From: Sva-25 sp037385685
GTDB taxonomy: Bacteria; Pseudomonadota; Gammaproteobacteria; Chromatiales; Chromatiaceae
DNA length: 64,000 bases
Direction: 5' to 3'
NCBI GenBank assembly: GCA_037385685.1
Contig: JARRMW010000002.1
Location: forward strand, 1-64,000
Every line of letters begins with the position of its first letter. Position 1 is the first letter of the stretch. A program made the translations under genes and the position numbers. Shown here piece after piece: positions 54,039 through 62,586 of this stretch. The notes beneath the pieces were generated by a model that saw nothing but the letters and a program-made list of their open reading frames with translations, did not search any database and had not been told where the DNA came from.

Positions 54039-55553
54039 ATGATGCGGTGTATGACAATGCGGACATCAACCAACCTTGCTATCTTCTGCGGGATAGCGGC
54101 CATGTTTGCGGCCTGCTCTGCCTGGGCAGCCAAAGCAGAATGCCCGGCGCAAAGCGTGGTCCTGACCGGTCAGAACAGTGTCGAGACACCACTTGGCCTC
54201 CACACCTATATCGAAACCATGGTCCTTACACGGCAAACCCATTCGACTGCCATGGACGGCAAGTGGAAGGTTAGCAAGCTCAAGCAAGACATGATCTATC
54301 CGTGGCAGATCCGCCCTCCTATGAAACTCATGAATCAGACTGTGGATCTGGGCGATGGCACCTCAATGATCTGCTCAACCACCACATCCGGCAATGTCAT
54401 CCACAATGTGTGTGATAAAGGCAACTTCGTCCTCGATGTATGGGGCGGAAAAATCGGTTACAGAAAAACCGGTGTGACCATCGGCAAGGTCCGGGGTCGT
54501 GAATTTGAAGTGCGGTTCGGAATGCCTGGACAACAGCAGCTCAATCCCACCATCCGCGGCACAGTGAAGGACGGTGCGGCCAATGATGTTTCCCTGGCTA
54601 TCGAGCTTGCCAATCAAGACCAGGACAACGGCCGTTTCGCTTATGACATTGGCCCGAACCCGACATTGACAGTGAAGGCTCGGGCGACCACGGATCCGGC
54701 AAGCGTGGCTCAAAAGGTCCATTGGAAGTTTCCGGATATTCCGGGAGCGGCATTGACGATCACGCCTGTCACGGCAACAGGCGCCGAGGTTGAGGCGGTT
54801 TATCGTGGCATGCCAGCCAGAAATGGGGATTTTGGTGAAAAGACGCTTTCTGCTTCGCTGGAGTCTGAAGGCTGTCCGGTAACCGAAGAACGGACGTTCA
54901 GCATATTCTTTCCTCGCGATGAAAAGAACCATCCCGGGCCAAATCCCGACTGGCCGAACTGGCTTTATTACTGGAAGCAATCCGCCTGCGGCAAACCCAG
55001 AGGACAGAATGTCGGCGTCATCTTCGCTCCAACCATGAGTGGATGCGGCGTTAACACGGCGGGGTTTTACTCATATTCCGAACCTGAGGTCGTCCACAAG
55101 CATGTCTATCTATGTGATCTCAGGCAAAGTCTTGGCAGTGATATGAAAGCGATTGTGCCAAAGATAAACTATGATCCGGCAGGTGCGACAATGGCTGATC
55201 GGTTTACAAGCGCAGGGGTGGAGACGTTCACCGGAATCGATAGCTTCGGCTATACGATGTATCACGAGTTTCTCCATTATCAAAACTATGCCGCCTGGTG
55301 GGAAGGCCAGGGACAACCCTATGAAAACGGGTTGCAACCCATTTATGACAAGGATATGGACGGGATTCCCGATTCAAAGGAGCCCGACATGGGCTTCGAT
55401 CCGACGAAGACTCTCACCTATGCGCCATCGGCAGCACTCAAAGACCATCTGAAATACGACGAGCACTGGATTGTTTACTCCGATGCGAGTGGCTATCAAG
55501 CGGGTCTATGCGATAAAGAGGATTGGGCCTACCGCGGGAAACAGTGGCCATGA
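54039..55553 (+). CDS. Secreted zincin-like protein, family not recognised
   Basis: 504 residues with a signal peptide (hydrophobic NLAIFCGIAAMFAACSAWAA; start could be ATG 54039 or 54057). The middle is beta-rich. Near the C-terminus MYHEFLHYQNYAAWW has HEFLH (from residue 409), an HExxH zinc site, followed by DKDMDGIPDSKEPDMGFDP, a calcium-binding-like DxDxDG loop as in thrombospondin type-3 repeats. A late Asp/His ligand (KYDEHW) is possible. I infer an extracellular metallopeptidase; cysteine pairs suggest disulfides. The gene stands alone and repeat M follows. Confidence 0.65.
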   Translation: MMRCMTMRTSTNLAIFCGIAAMFAACSAWAAKAECPAQSVVLTGQNSVETPLGLHTYIETMVLTRQTHSTAMDGKWKVSKLKQDMIYPWQIRPPMKLMNQTVDLGDGTSMICSTTTSGNVIHNVCDKGNFVLDVWGGKIGYRKTGVTIGKVRGREFEVRFGMPGQQQLNPTIRGTVKDGAANDVSLAIELANQDQDNGRFAYDIGPNPTLTVKARATTDPASVAQKVHWKFPDIPGAALTITPVTATGAEVEAVYRGMPARNGDFGEKTLSASLESEGCPVTEERTFSIFFPRDEKNHPGPNPDWPNWLYYWKQSACGKPRGQNVGVIFAPTMSGCGVNTAGFYSYSEPEVVHKHVYLCDLRQSLGSDMKAIVPKINYDPAGATMADRFTSAGVETFTGIDSFGYTMYHEFLHYQNYAAWWEGQGQPYENGLQPIYDKDMDGIPDSKEPDMGFDPTKTLTYAPSAALKDHLKYDEHWIVYSDASGYQAGLCDKEDWAYRGKQWP

Positions 55554-55704
55554 TCGGCCAGGAATTTTATTCGCGGCCAGTCTTGATCTTGTCGATCTCT
55601 TTTGATTCCGGTTGCAATCTACGAGCCGGACAGGCTTCGAGCGGCTCCCAAAATACTGTTCCAAACAGTGAGTGAAACCACTCCTGCGTGAGCCACCCCC
55701 GTTC

Positions 55705-55855
55705 TTGACAGTTCCTTGTGCTCACAACCCTTTACCCCGGGGTTCAAATCTCTTACCACCCATCACAGAAAAATACGGCTTATGGACAACCAATCGCCGT
55801 TTTCTTTCGAAGGCAACTGGAAACTATGGATTGTGTAGAGTTCTTTGGTGGATCT
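55705..55855 (+). repeat. Dispersed tRNA-3'-end/terminator repeat, copy M
   Basis: Shares the upstream GTTCCTTGTGCTCACAACC (55711-55729) with C and J. The T-arm/acceptor part is CGGGGTTCAAATCTCTTACC then ACCCATCACA (55738-55767). The subtype-2 terminator at 55774-55800 pairs ACGGCTTATGG with CCAATCGCCGT, then TTTCTTT. Second hairpin at 55811-55852, partly decayed. The rest of 55554-56054 holds no gene. Confidence 0.8.
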
Positions 55856-56054
55856 TGATTCAGGCGCCAGGAGTGAGAGTTATCCCTGAAACTGGAATGC
55901 CGGAATAGTTATTTCTCGCTCTCCCCTTCCCGGACCAAACGGGCCTTTAGCATGCCGGCATAAGACAGGGTCGCAGGGCCCTGATATCAGGGGGCGTCAT
56001 ATGCCCGGGAGCATGACAGGAGATGATTCAGGAGAAACGGAAAAAGGTGGCTGA

Positions 56055-57023
56055 CTAAGGTCGCCTGCATGCAGGACCATCTGGCAGGGCTGAGCGCGCT
56101 TTTACCAGCTGCCGTGTCTTTATGAGTTCGTTACTCACCTCATTGGGGATCGGGGTATATGATGAAAGCCTGTCCAGCGCCCTGTCGGCCTCCCGGGCAC
56201 ACCCGAGTTCGATGAGAACCTGAGCCAGGTTGTTCGTCACCACTGGATCGCCCGGCACCAGCTCAAGTGCCTTGTAATAGGCATTACGTGCTGTTTGAAA
56301 ACGGCCCTGGTGGTAGGCCACGTTGCCCAGACCCAGCCAGGCCAGGGCCTGATCCGGCCAAACAAGCGTCGCCGTGGCATAGGCGCGCTTTGCAGTTTCC
56401 AGCCGTCCGGCAGCCTCTAACCCGGACACCGCAGTCAGGTAACGGGTGGCATCCACAGTGCCCGGTGACTCATCGGGATCCAGCAACACCAGCCCCCAGT
56501 TATCCGCCAGCGTCCAGCTGCGGATGAAGTCGCTCGCCTTCATGCGCTTGAGCCGTTCGGTACCTGATCTTAACAACAGGGTATCGGCTGTCGCGTCGTA
56601 ACCGATCACAACCGCGTAATGCCAGACCGGCAGCCAGGCCAGTCCCAGGTTCTGCAACACCAGAACGGGTCGCCCTTCGCGCAGTATCTCGAGCAGAGCA
56701 GAAAGACCTGGTTCAATGACAACAGGCACCTGGTCATAACGCCGCGCGGCGGCGATTATCTCGACTTGCAGGCTGCCATGCCGTTCGGGCAAATAGACCT
56801 GTGGGACGAGCTGCTCGGGTGAGATGCTTATACCGTTGGCATTGAGCACTGTTGCGAGAGCAGCCGGGCCGCATTGATAGGCCTGCTGCGGGTAGAAAGG
56901 GGTGTCGGTCAGCTGAACGAGAGGTTCGCCCGCCTGCTCTGCCAGGATGGGCTGGAGCACCGGAGCACGAGATGCGCAGCCGGCCAGCAATAAGAGGCCG
57001 GCTGCAAGTAACAGACGTAGCAA
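56055..57023 (-). CDS. PA2778 family cysteine peptidase lipoprotein
   Basis: 322 residues from a TTG at 57023, giving a signal with lipobox LLAGC (Cys16). A C39-like papain-fold domain follows with QQAYQCGPAALATVLNANGI (catalytic Cys) and WLPVWHYAVVIGYD (catalytic His), then two or three TPR repeats (ALAWLGLGNVAYHQGRFQTA; PVVTNNLAQVLIELGCAREA). It is coupled to the PA2779-type gene 20 bases upstream, as in Pseudomonas. Role unknown; probably a processing peptidase at the outer membrane for the small partner protein (inference). Confidence 0.88.
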   Translation of the reverse strand: MLRLLLAAGLLLLAGCASRAPVLQPILAEQAGEPLVQLTDTPFYPQQAYQCGPAALATVLNANGISISPEQLVPQVYLPERHGSLQVEIIAAARRYDQVPVVIEPGLSALLEILREGRPVLVLQNLGLAWLPVWHYAVVIGYDATADTLLLRSGTERLKRMKASDFIRSWTLADNWGLVLLDPDESPGTVDATRYLTAVSGLEAAGRLETAKRAYATATLVWPDQALAWLGLGNVAYHQGRFQTARNAYYKALELVPGDPVVTNNLAQVLIELGCAREADRALDRLSSYTPIPNEVSNELIKTRQLVKARSALPDGPACRRP

Positions 57024-57043
57024 GTCGGACGTAGTATCAGAAG

Positions 57044-57409
57044 TTATTTGAAGATGTTGATCACGCCGACCACTTCGAGAACCAGCAGGACCAGAAACAC
57101 CACACCGAGAACGGCAATCGCATCACCGCCGGCAGGCAGATTGTCGATCTGACCGGCCAGACTGGCGAGTTCTTCCTGCGTCAGCGCAGCAACACGTTCG
57201 CTGGCATAGTGCGGGTCGACACCGCGCAATACCAGCTCCTGCTTGACATCATCGCGCGACAGCATTTCCTGGAGTCGCTCGATGCGCTGCGTGTGCTGCC
57301 CGGCAGCAATAGCCTGGTCAGTGCCGATGACACCGGCATAAGCCTGAAGCGGGACGCCGGTAAATAACAATATGGTGATCATCAGATAGCTGGTCAGACG
57401 TTTGATCAT
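57044..57409 (-). CDS. PA2779 family protein
   Basis: 121 residues: signal peptide (to PLQAYAG), a charged helix with RIERLQEMLSRDDVKQELVL and GVDPHYASERVAALTQEEL, then a glycine-containing hinge (NLPAGGDAI) and a C-terminal membrane helix ending INIFK. This is the PA2779 family layout. GGAG stands before the ATG. It heads the operon with the PA2778-type peptidase, whose likely substrate it is (inference). Confidence 0.88.
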   Translation of the reverse strand: MIKRLTSYLMITILLFTGVPLQAYAGVIGTDQAIAAGQHTQRIERLQEMLSRDDVKQELVLRGVDPHYASERVAALTQEELASLAGQIDNLPAGGDAIAVLGVVFLVLLVLEVVGVINIFK

Positions 57410-57953
57410 GACTTTTATCTCCGTTTGGTTTACATGTTGCGTGGTTGAGGGTTTGACTCAACCGCGCGAATAGAAGAAACATCTTTGATTATATCTCTGG
57501 CCGACGCCACAGTAATGACAAATTCACTGGCCAGACTGCCAGATTGATTTATCTGCTTTACGCCATTCATACAGTGACCCCTGGTACCCGCTTTTCTCAT
57601 CCTGATGTACGGGTTAATCAGGGCTATGTGAGTCAGGCGTACATGCATAATTATCATGATGATCCACCAAAGATACTCCTTATAGCAGAATATAACTCAT
57701 CGATAACCTCCGGCCATTCCGCTCTGGAACCGAGGCTTCAACAGGAAGAAACCGACTCCAAAGCACAAAAGTGCTGCAGGTTCCATGTTTCTCTTGCTCC
57801 ATCTTTACCACTCCATCCCTTGTTGGAGCTCCGGGATCAGTATCAATAAGACCTCTTTACAGCCGTCGCTAAACCCTATATTCATCCCGCTGTCCTGAAA
57901 CAGGAGCAATCCTTGTCTATGCTTAAAGCTCAATCCAACCAAAAGGCAAGAAG
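57410..57953. other. Divergent intergenic region upstream of truncated haemoglobin
   Basis: 544 bases. The right 90 bases match the region upstream of the haemoglobin pseudogene at 22691, so they carry the ancestral promoter. AGCACAAAAGTGCT (57761-57774) is a small hairpin. Frames here have no coding character. Confidence 0.4.
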
Positions 57954-58313
57954 ATGGCGGAATCACTCTACGAACGACTCGGAGGCACCGAAGGCATCAC
58001 CAAAATTGCCAGTGACCTCGTGGATATCCACATGGGTAATCCTCGTATCTCTCCACGCTATGCAAACAGCGATCTCAAAAAGGTCAAGCATGGAGCAGCG
58101 ACTTTCTTCATAGCGGGTACCGGCGGACCGAACAACTACGAGGGAAAGGACATGGTCTCGACCCACAGCGGGATGAACATCAGTGGTGAAGAATTCCTCG
58201 CAGTTCTTGATGACTCGCTCAAGGCACTGGACATGAACGGGGTTGGCCAGAGGGAACAGGAGGAAGTGCTCTACATCCTTTACAGCATGAAACCCGAGAT
58301 CATCAATCTCTGA
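57954..58313 (+). CDS. Group I truncated haemoglobin
   Basis: 119 residues. MAESLYERLGGTEGITKIAS is the N-terminal A/B helix signature of trHb; proximal His is His71 in DMVSTHSGMNISGEEF. The distal region SPRYANSDLKKVKHGAATFF and GGPNNYEGKD loop are also typical. These proteins bind O2 or NO and protect against nitrosative stress or sense oxygen. AAGAAG precedes the ATG. A decayed duplicate with the same upstream DNA lies at 22691-23048. Confidence 0.92.
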   Translation: MAESLYERLGGTEGITKIASDLVDIHMGNPRISPRYANSDLKKVKHGAATFFIAGTGGPNNYEGKDMVSTHSGMNISGEEFLAVLDDSLKALDMNGVGQREQEEVLYILYSMKPEIINL

Positions 58314-58408
58314 CTGCTTCTGAGCGTTTGATATCGTTCAATAGCCATTGTGTGGCAGGGCCCTTACAAGCAGCAGCTGGCAACTGCTGACCAAATGGAG
58401 GAGCGTGG

Positions 58409-59356
58409 TCAAGGCAAGAGCCCGAGCTCCTGATAGAACTTTCTGGCGCCGGGGTGAAGGCGTTCGGCAGGCACGTATCTGACGCTGTTTGCTGCCTGCG
58501 TATAGCGGCCTTGCGGCAACCGCGAGGTGAATTCATCGTGCCCCAGATGCATGGCGCGCACCAGCCGGTATGCCGTCTCATCGTCGAGGTCTGGACTCAC
58601 GAGGATCAGTGACCACAGACCTACCGAGTGGATATCTTCCGACTGGTCCTTGTAGGTACCGGCAGGGATTGTCATCTCATGGAGATGCGGGTATTTCTCG
58701 CGTATTTGTTTGACCTGTTCCGGCGTTGGTGCAATAAATCTGCCGCCTGCCTCCCCTTCGGCTACCGCCACAAAGCCCGGCCACCCGATGCCAGCCCCCC
58801 ACAAGGCTTCTGCCTCGCCATCCAGCACGAGCCGAGGGCCATCCGAGGCCTTGTTCAGAATGATCTGCTGAAAATCCCTCTCGGGATGGAGATCCAGGCC
58901 ATCCAGCACATCATTTGCGAGGATCCGCAAGCCGGAGGCTTGCGTACCGAAAGCAATGGACTGTCCCTTGAGGTCCTCGATACGCCTGTAAGCTGAATCG
59001 CCACGAACGACGAACATACCGGGGTTGGGGTACATGACAGACAAGACCCTGAGACCGATTGCAGGACGCCCGATCCCATCCAGGGCCAGCCGTGCGGCAT
59101 TTCCCTCAACCTGGCCCACGTCGACATCGCCTGCCTCGAGGAGTTCGAGATTTTGCCGGCTGCCCCTGGTGGCGACCACGTTGACCTGGATGCGGTTATC
59201 CGTGGCATTGATGACCTCGGCGAGGTTTTGTCCGAACAACTGAAATCCCCCGCCCTTCGTCGCTGTGGCCCAGCTGACGGAGGTTGGTTCTGCGGCAAAT
59301 GCGAGGAAGCCGACAAACAACATTAGCGATACTGTCAGGACTCTGACTGATCTCAT
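58409..59356 (-). CDS. TAXI family TRAP transporter solute-binding protein
   Basis: 315 residues with a signal peptide (MLFVGFLAFAA) and the TAXI signature: SWATATKGGGFQLFGQNLAE, EAGDVDVGQVEGNAARLAL and LKGQSIAFGTQASGLRILAN. It would capture a small organic acid (glutamate, 2-oxoglutarate or similar) in the periplasm for a TRAP transporter, but no TRAP membrane genes adjoin it. A GGAGG site lies upstream of adjoining GTG and ATG codons; ATG at 59356 is preferred. Same strand as the mrp operon, 270 bases downstream. Confidence 0.88.
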   Translation of the reverse strand: MRSVRVLTVSLMLFVGFLAFAAEPTSVSWATATKGGGFQLFGQNLAEVINATDNRIQVNVVATRGSRQNLELLEAGDVDVGQVEGNAARLALDGIGRPAIGLRVLSVMYPNPGMFVVRGDSAYRRIEDLKGQSIAFGTQASGLRILANDVLDGLDLHPERDFQQIILNKASDGPRLVLDGEAEALWGAGIGWPGFVAVAEGEAGGRFIAPTPEQVKQIREKYPHLHEMTIPAGTYKDQSEDIHSVGLWSLILVSPDLDDETAYRLVRAMHLGHDEFTSRLPQGRYTQAANSVRYVPAERLHPGARKFYQELGLLP

Positions 59357-59629
59357 CACAACGGAACCTCCTGCTGGACAGGGTCTTGCGGACAGCTTTT
59401 ACACTTAATCCTAGTAGGCGCCGGTCTTGACTATTGCATGAAGATCGTGGGGTTACAGGGGTACTGATGTCCCGGAGGGAATCGAGGGGCTCAGGCAAGC
59501 CCCTGTGGACAGACCCCTGAAAAGAATCAGATGGGATGCGTGAGCTTGAACGAGGGCCTGGCTCGCATGTCACCCTCCCGAGCCCGGCAGGGAATGCATC
59601 TGCATCACCGGGATTGCAGATCCCAGGCG

Positions 59630-60007
59630 CTATTCTGTCTTGCTGTTGCGTCCTGCCTCGTCGCAAGACTCACCATCGAGCAACTGCTGTGATGGCATTC
59701 TGGCGATGGATTTCAGGCGCAGGTGCAAGGCTGCCTTGGCCATCAAGTGCGCGCCGACCGGTGCAGTAATGAACAGGAACAGGGTCACGAGTACCTCGTG
59801 CAGGCTAAGCCCCTCATCCTGATAACTGAAGAAGATCGCCGACGCGATCAACAGGCTGCCCACGCCCAGTGTGGTAGCCTTGGTCGGACCGTGAAGCCGG
59901 CTGTAAAAATCACGCAAGCGGACGAGTCCCAGTGATCCGACCAGGGTAAATACGGCGCCGATCAGGATGAGTGCGGATAGCAGCAGCTCCAGCATCATGG
60001 GCATCAT
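59630..60007 (-). CDS. mrpG: Na+/H+ antiporter subunit G
   Basis: 125 residues, three membrane helices; GSLGLVRLRDFYSRLHGPTK ATTLG is the PhaG/MnhG signature. Last gene of the mrp operon, overlapping mrpF by four bases. The hydrophilic C-terminal tail (MPSQQLLDGESCDEAGRNSK) is longer than usual. Confidence 0.93.
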   Translation of the reverse strand: MMPMMLELLLSALILIGAVFTLVGSLGLVRLRDFYSRLHGPTKATTLGVGSLLIASAIFFSYQDEGLSLHEVLVTLFLFITAPVGAHLMAKAALHLRLKSIARMPSQQLLDGESCDEAGRNSKTE

Positions 60008-60273
60008 TCGATGATATCCCCCCGAGTCAGGAACTTGCTCAGCGCCACCGTACCGACGAACCCGATCATCGCGATCAGCAACGCCGCCTCGAAATAGAGA
60101 TTGCTGCGCAAATGGATGCCGAGTAAAACAAGCAGGGCAACGGTGTCGACATAGAGTGTATCCAGTGCGAGGATACGATCAGCCGCGGTTGGCCCGAGCA
60201 AAAGGCGCCAGAACGCCAGTAGCAGAGCGATGCTGACAAGTCCGAAAGCAACGTATAGAGCGGCATTCAACAT
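60004..60273 (-). CDS. mrpF: Na+/H+ antiporter subunit F
   Basis: 89 residues, three membrane helices, with GPTAADRILALDTLYVDTVA LLVLLG typical of MrpF. It overlaps mrpE by seven bases and mrpG by four, so translation is coupled. Structural subunit of the Mrp complex. Confidence 0.93.
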   Translation of the reverse strand: MLNAALYVAFGLVSIALLLAFWRLLLGPTAADRILALDTLYVDTVALLVLLGIHLRSNLYFEAALLIAMIGFVGTVALSKFLTRGDIIE

Positions 60274-60758
60274 AGTTCAAGAATCTCCTTCAGCGGTGCC
60301 TCGTAGCGCTCACGGATCGTTTGCAGCAACTCGTCCGGATCCGTGGTGTGCAGAGTGTGGACGATCAGGCAACGGCGATCCGCACTGAGAGAGGCCGAAA
60401 CTGTACCCGGCGTCAACGAGATCGTGTTGGCCAGCACGCTGATCGCTATCTCGCTGCGCAGCACCAGGGGCATCACGACGAAGGCCGGTTGCAAAGTCTC
60501 CTGCCGGCCGATGATCAGACGAGCGACAGCAATGTTCGCAACGATGATGTCGTACAACACGATGGCCGCGAAACGCACCAGCAACAGCGGGCGATGCACC
60601 TTGACCTGCTCGGGCCAGAAGCGCGCGGTGTACAGCGGGACGGCCCAGCCAAGGATAGCCCCGAGGAGTACCTGTCCGAAACTGAGTTCATTGACAAGCA
60701 GCAGCCATATCACCACAAGGGTGGCCGATAGCAGCGGATGCGGTAACAATCGCTTCAT
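60267..60758 (-). CDS. mrpE: Na+/H+ antiporter subunit E
   Basis: 163 residues. Two N-terminal membrane helices, then a cytoplasmic domain with FVVMPLVLRSEIAISVLANT ISLTPGTVS, the MrpE hallmark, and DRRCLIVHTLHTTDPDELLQ. Overlaps mrpD by four bases. Needed for assembly of the complex. Confidence 0.93.
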   Translation of the reverse strand: MKRLLPHPLLSATLVVIWLLLVNELSFGQVLLGAILGWAVPLYTARFWPEQVKVHRPLLLVRFAAIVLYDIIVANIAVARLIIGRQETLQPAFVVMPLVLRSEIAISVLANTISLTPGTVSASLSADRRCLIVHTLHTTDPDELLQTIRERYEAPLKEILELC

Positions 60759-62263
60759 CGGATTCTCCCGGCCTCAGCGGTCTGCAGTACAGCCTCCACG
60801 TACGCAGAGGGCTGCATCAGTTGCGTTGCGGCGGCCCGACTGAATTCGTACAGCGGCCCGGCATAAACGACCAGCACGATGCCAAGCAACACGAGGACCA
60901 AAGGCGCTGCCAGATCCGATAGCCTGGTTGCAGGCCCCGCCTCCGCCCACCCGTCTGTATCGAAGAACAGCTGGCTGCCGGAGCGAGCCAGTCCCATCAC
61001 ACCGAGCAGGCTGGTAATCAGCAGAACTGCGAGGACCCAGGGCATCCATGGATTGCCAATACTCGATTGCAGAATCAGCCACTTACCGATAAACCCGGAA
61101 AGCGGAGGCAACCCGCTGACAGCGATAGCAATCAGCAGGAAGACACCTGCCAGCAGCTGACCACGCGGCAGATCGGGGCCAGTCACCAGGCGATCAGCAT
61201 GCTCTCCACGCGCCCGGGAGATAACGTCAGCGAGCAGGAAGAGTGCTGCTGCAGCGAATGTCGTATGGGCAAGGTAGTAAATGCCCGCAGCAACCGCGTC
61301 GATACCGCCGAGGCCGAAGGCGGTCAACAGGGTGCCGGCAGATACCACAACCAGGTAGGCGGCCTGTTGCGACAGGCGTCGACAGGCCAGCATCCCCAGT
61401 GTCCCGGCGGCGACAGTCAACAGCGCCAGCGGAATGAGCCACGGATCAAGCAGCCCGGCGGCGGGGCCACTGTCGGGACCAAACAGCAGACTGTAGACGC
61501 GCAGGATGGAATAGGCACCGACCTTGGTCATGATCGCGAACATGGCTGCAACAGGTGCGCTGGTATACCCGTAGGCTCCAGGCAGCCAGAGATGCAGCGG
61601 CGCCAGGGCCGCTTTGAGTGCAAAGACGGCAAACAGGAGTAGCCCGGCGGTTCGCACGACACCGAGATCCGACTCCGGCAACTCGGCCAGCCGCACGGCC
61701 ATGTCCGCCATGTTCAGTGTGCCAAGAACTCCGTAGAGACTGCCGACAGCAAACAGGAAAAGTGTCGAGCCGACCAGGTTCAACACCACGTAGTGCAATC
61801 CGGCACGGGTGCGATTGCGGCCACCGCCGAGCAGCAACAGACCGTATGAGGCGATCAGCAGCACTTCGAAGAAAACGAACAGGTTGAAGAGATCACCGGT
61901 CAGGAAGGCACCGTTAAGGCCGAACAACTGCATCTGGAACAGGACATGGAAATAGCTGCCGACGCGCCTCCCGTGCAAGAGTACGCCGGTTGCCAGCAGC
62001 CCGGTTACCAGCACCATGACCGCCGCCAGCCGATCAGCCGCCAGTACGATACCAAACGGCGCCGACCAGTTACCGAGACGGTAAACCTCTACCTGCCCTT
62101 CCCCGGTCTGTATCAGGAGTAGCAGGGCCACAGCAACCAGCCCAAGAGTAGCGGCGAGGTTGATCAGCCGCTGCAGCTCTGTGGCGGATCCACGCAACAG
62201 CAGCAGCAGAATACCGGTCAGCAAGGGCAGCAATAATGGCATGATGACCAGATGGCTCATCAT
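60755..62263 (-). CDS. mrpD: Na+/H+ antiporter subunit D
   Basis: 502 residues, about 14 membrane helices, the NuoM/N-like ion-translocating subunit. Blocks include FFEVLLIASYGLLLLGGGRN, FALKAALAPLHLWLPGAYGY TSAPVAAMFA and ISGLPP-type SGLPPLSGFIGKWLILQSSI. Start overlaps the mrpC stop (ATGA). With MrpA it drives Na+ export by proton influx. Confidence 0.93.
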   Translation of the reverse strand: MMSHLVIMPLLLPLLTGILLLLLRGSATELQRLINLAATLGLVAVALLLLIQTGEGQVEVYRLGNWSAPFGIVLAADRLAAVMVLVTGLLATGVLLHGRRVGSYFHVLFQMQLFGLNGAFLTGDLFNLFVFFEVLLIASYGLLLLGGGRNRTRAGLHYVVLNLVGSTLFLFAVGSLYGVLGTLNMADMAVRLAELPESDLGVVRTAGLLLFAVFALKAALAPLHLWLPGAYGYTSAPVAAMFAIMTKVGAYSILRVYSLLFGPDSGPAAGLLDPWLIPLALLTVAAGTLGMLACRRLSQQAAYLVVVSAGTLLTAFGLGGIDAVAAGIYYLAHTTFAAAALFLLADVISRARGEHADRLVTGPDLPRGQLLAGVFLLIAIAVSGLPPLSGFIGKWLILQSSIGNPWMPWVLAVLLITSLLGVMGLARSGSQLFFDTDGWAEAGPATRLSDLAAPLVLVLLGIVLVVYAGPLYEFSRAAATQLMQPSAYVEAVLQTAEAGRIR

Positions 62264-62586
62264 TCTGACTCCTTGCCGTCGACGTGATCGTTGCCCATTT
62301 CGGCGCGGGCACGCAGGGACAGGATCACGACAAACGCGGTCATACCAAAACTGATGACGATCGCTGTCAAGACCAGGGCCTGCGGCAACGGGTCGGCATA
62401 GCTTGCACCATCACGGATGATCGGCGGCTGGCCGATGGTGAGACGCCCCATGACGAACAGGAACAGGTTCACCGCGTAAGACAACAGCGTCAGTCCAAGA
62501 ACGACCGGGAACGTCCTGCCGCGCAGGCTGAGGTAGACACCGCAGGCGGTCAATGTGCCGATAACGATTGCGATAAGGGCTTCCAT
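62260..62586 (-). CDS. mrpC: Na+/H+ antiporter subunit C
   Basis: 108 residues, three membrane helices, NuoK-like: LTACGVYLSLRGRTFPVVLG, LLSYAVNLFLFVMGRL and PLPQALVLTAIVISFGMTAF. Coupled to the upstream mrpA/B stop (TGATG) and overlapping mrpD by four bases. Confidence 0.93.
   Translation of the reverse strand: MEALIAIVIGTLTACGVYLSLRGRTFPVVLGLTLLSYAVNLFLFVMGRLTIGQPPIIRDGASYADPLPQALVLTAIVISFGMTAFVVILSLRARAEMGNDHVDGKESE

Noticed and set aside
200..55855. CRISPR array or integron attC array as the explanation of the repeats
   Set aside because: Spacing is kilobases and irregular, units are too long and structured for CRISPR repeats, and they lack the attC core sites and an integrase; the tRNA-like segment is the distinguishing part.
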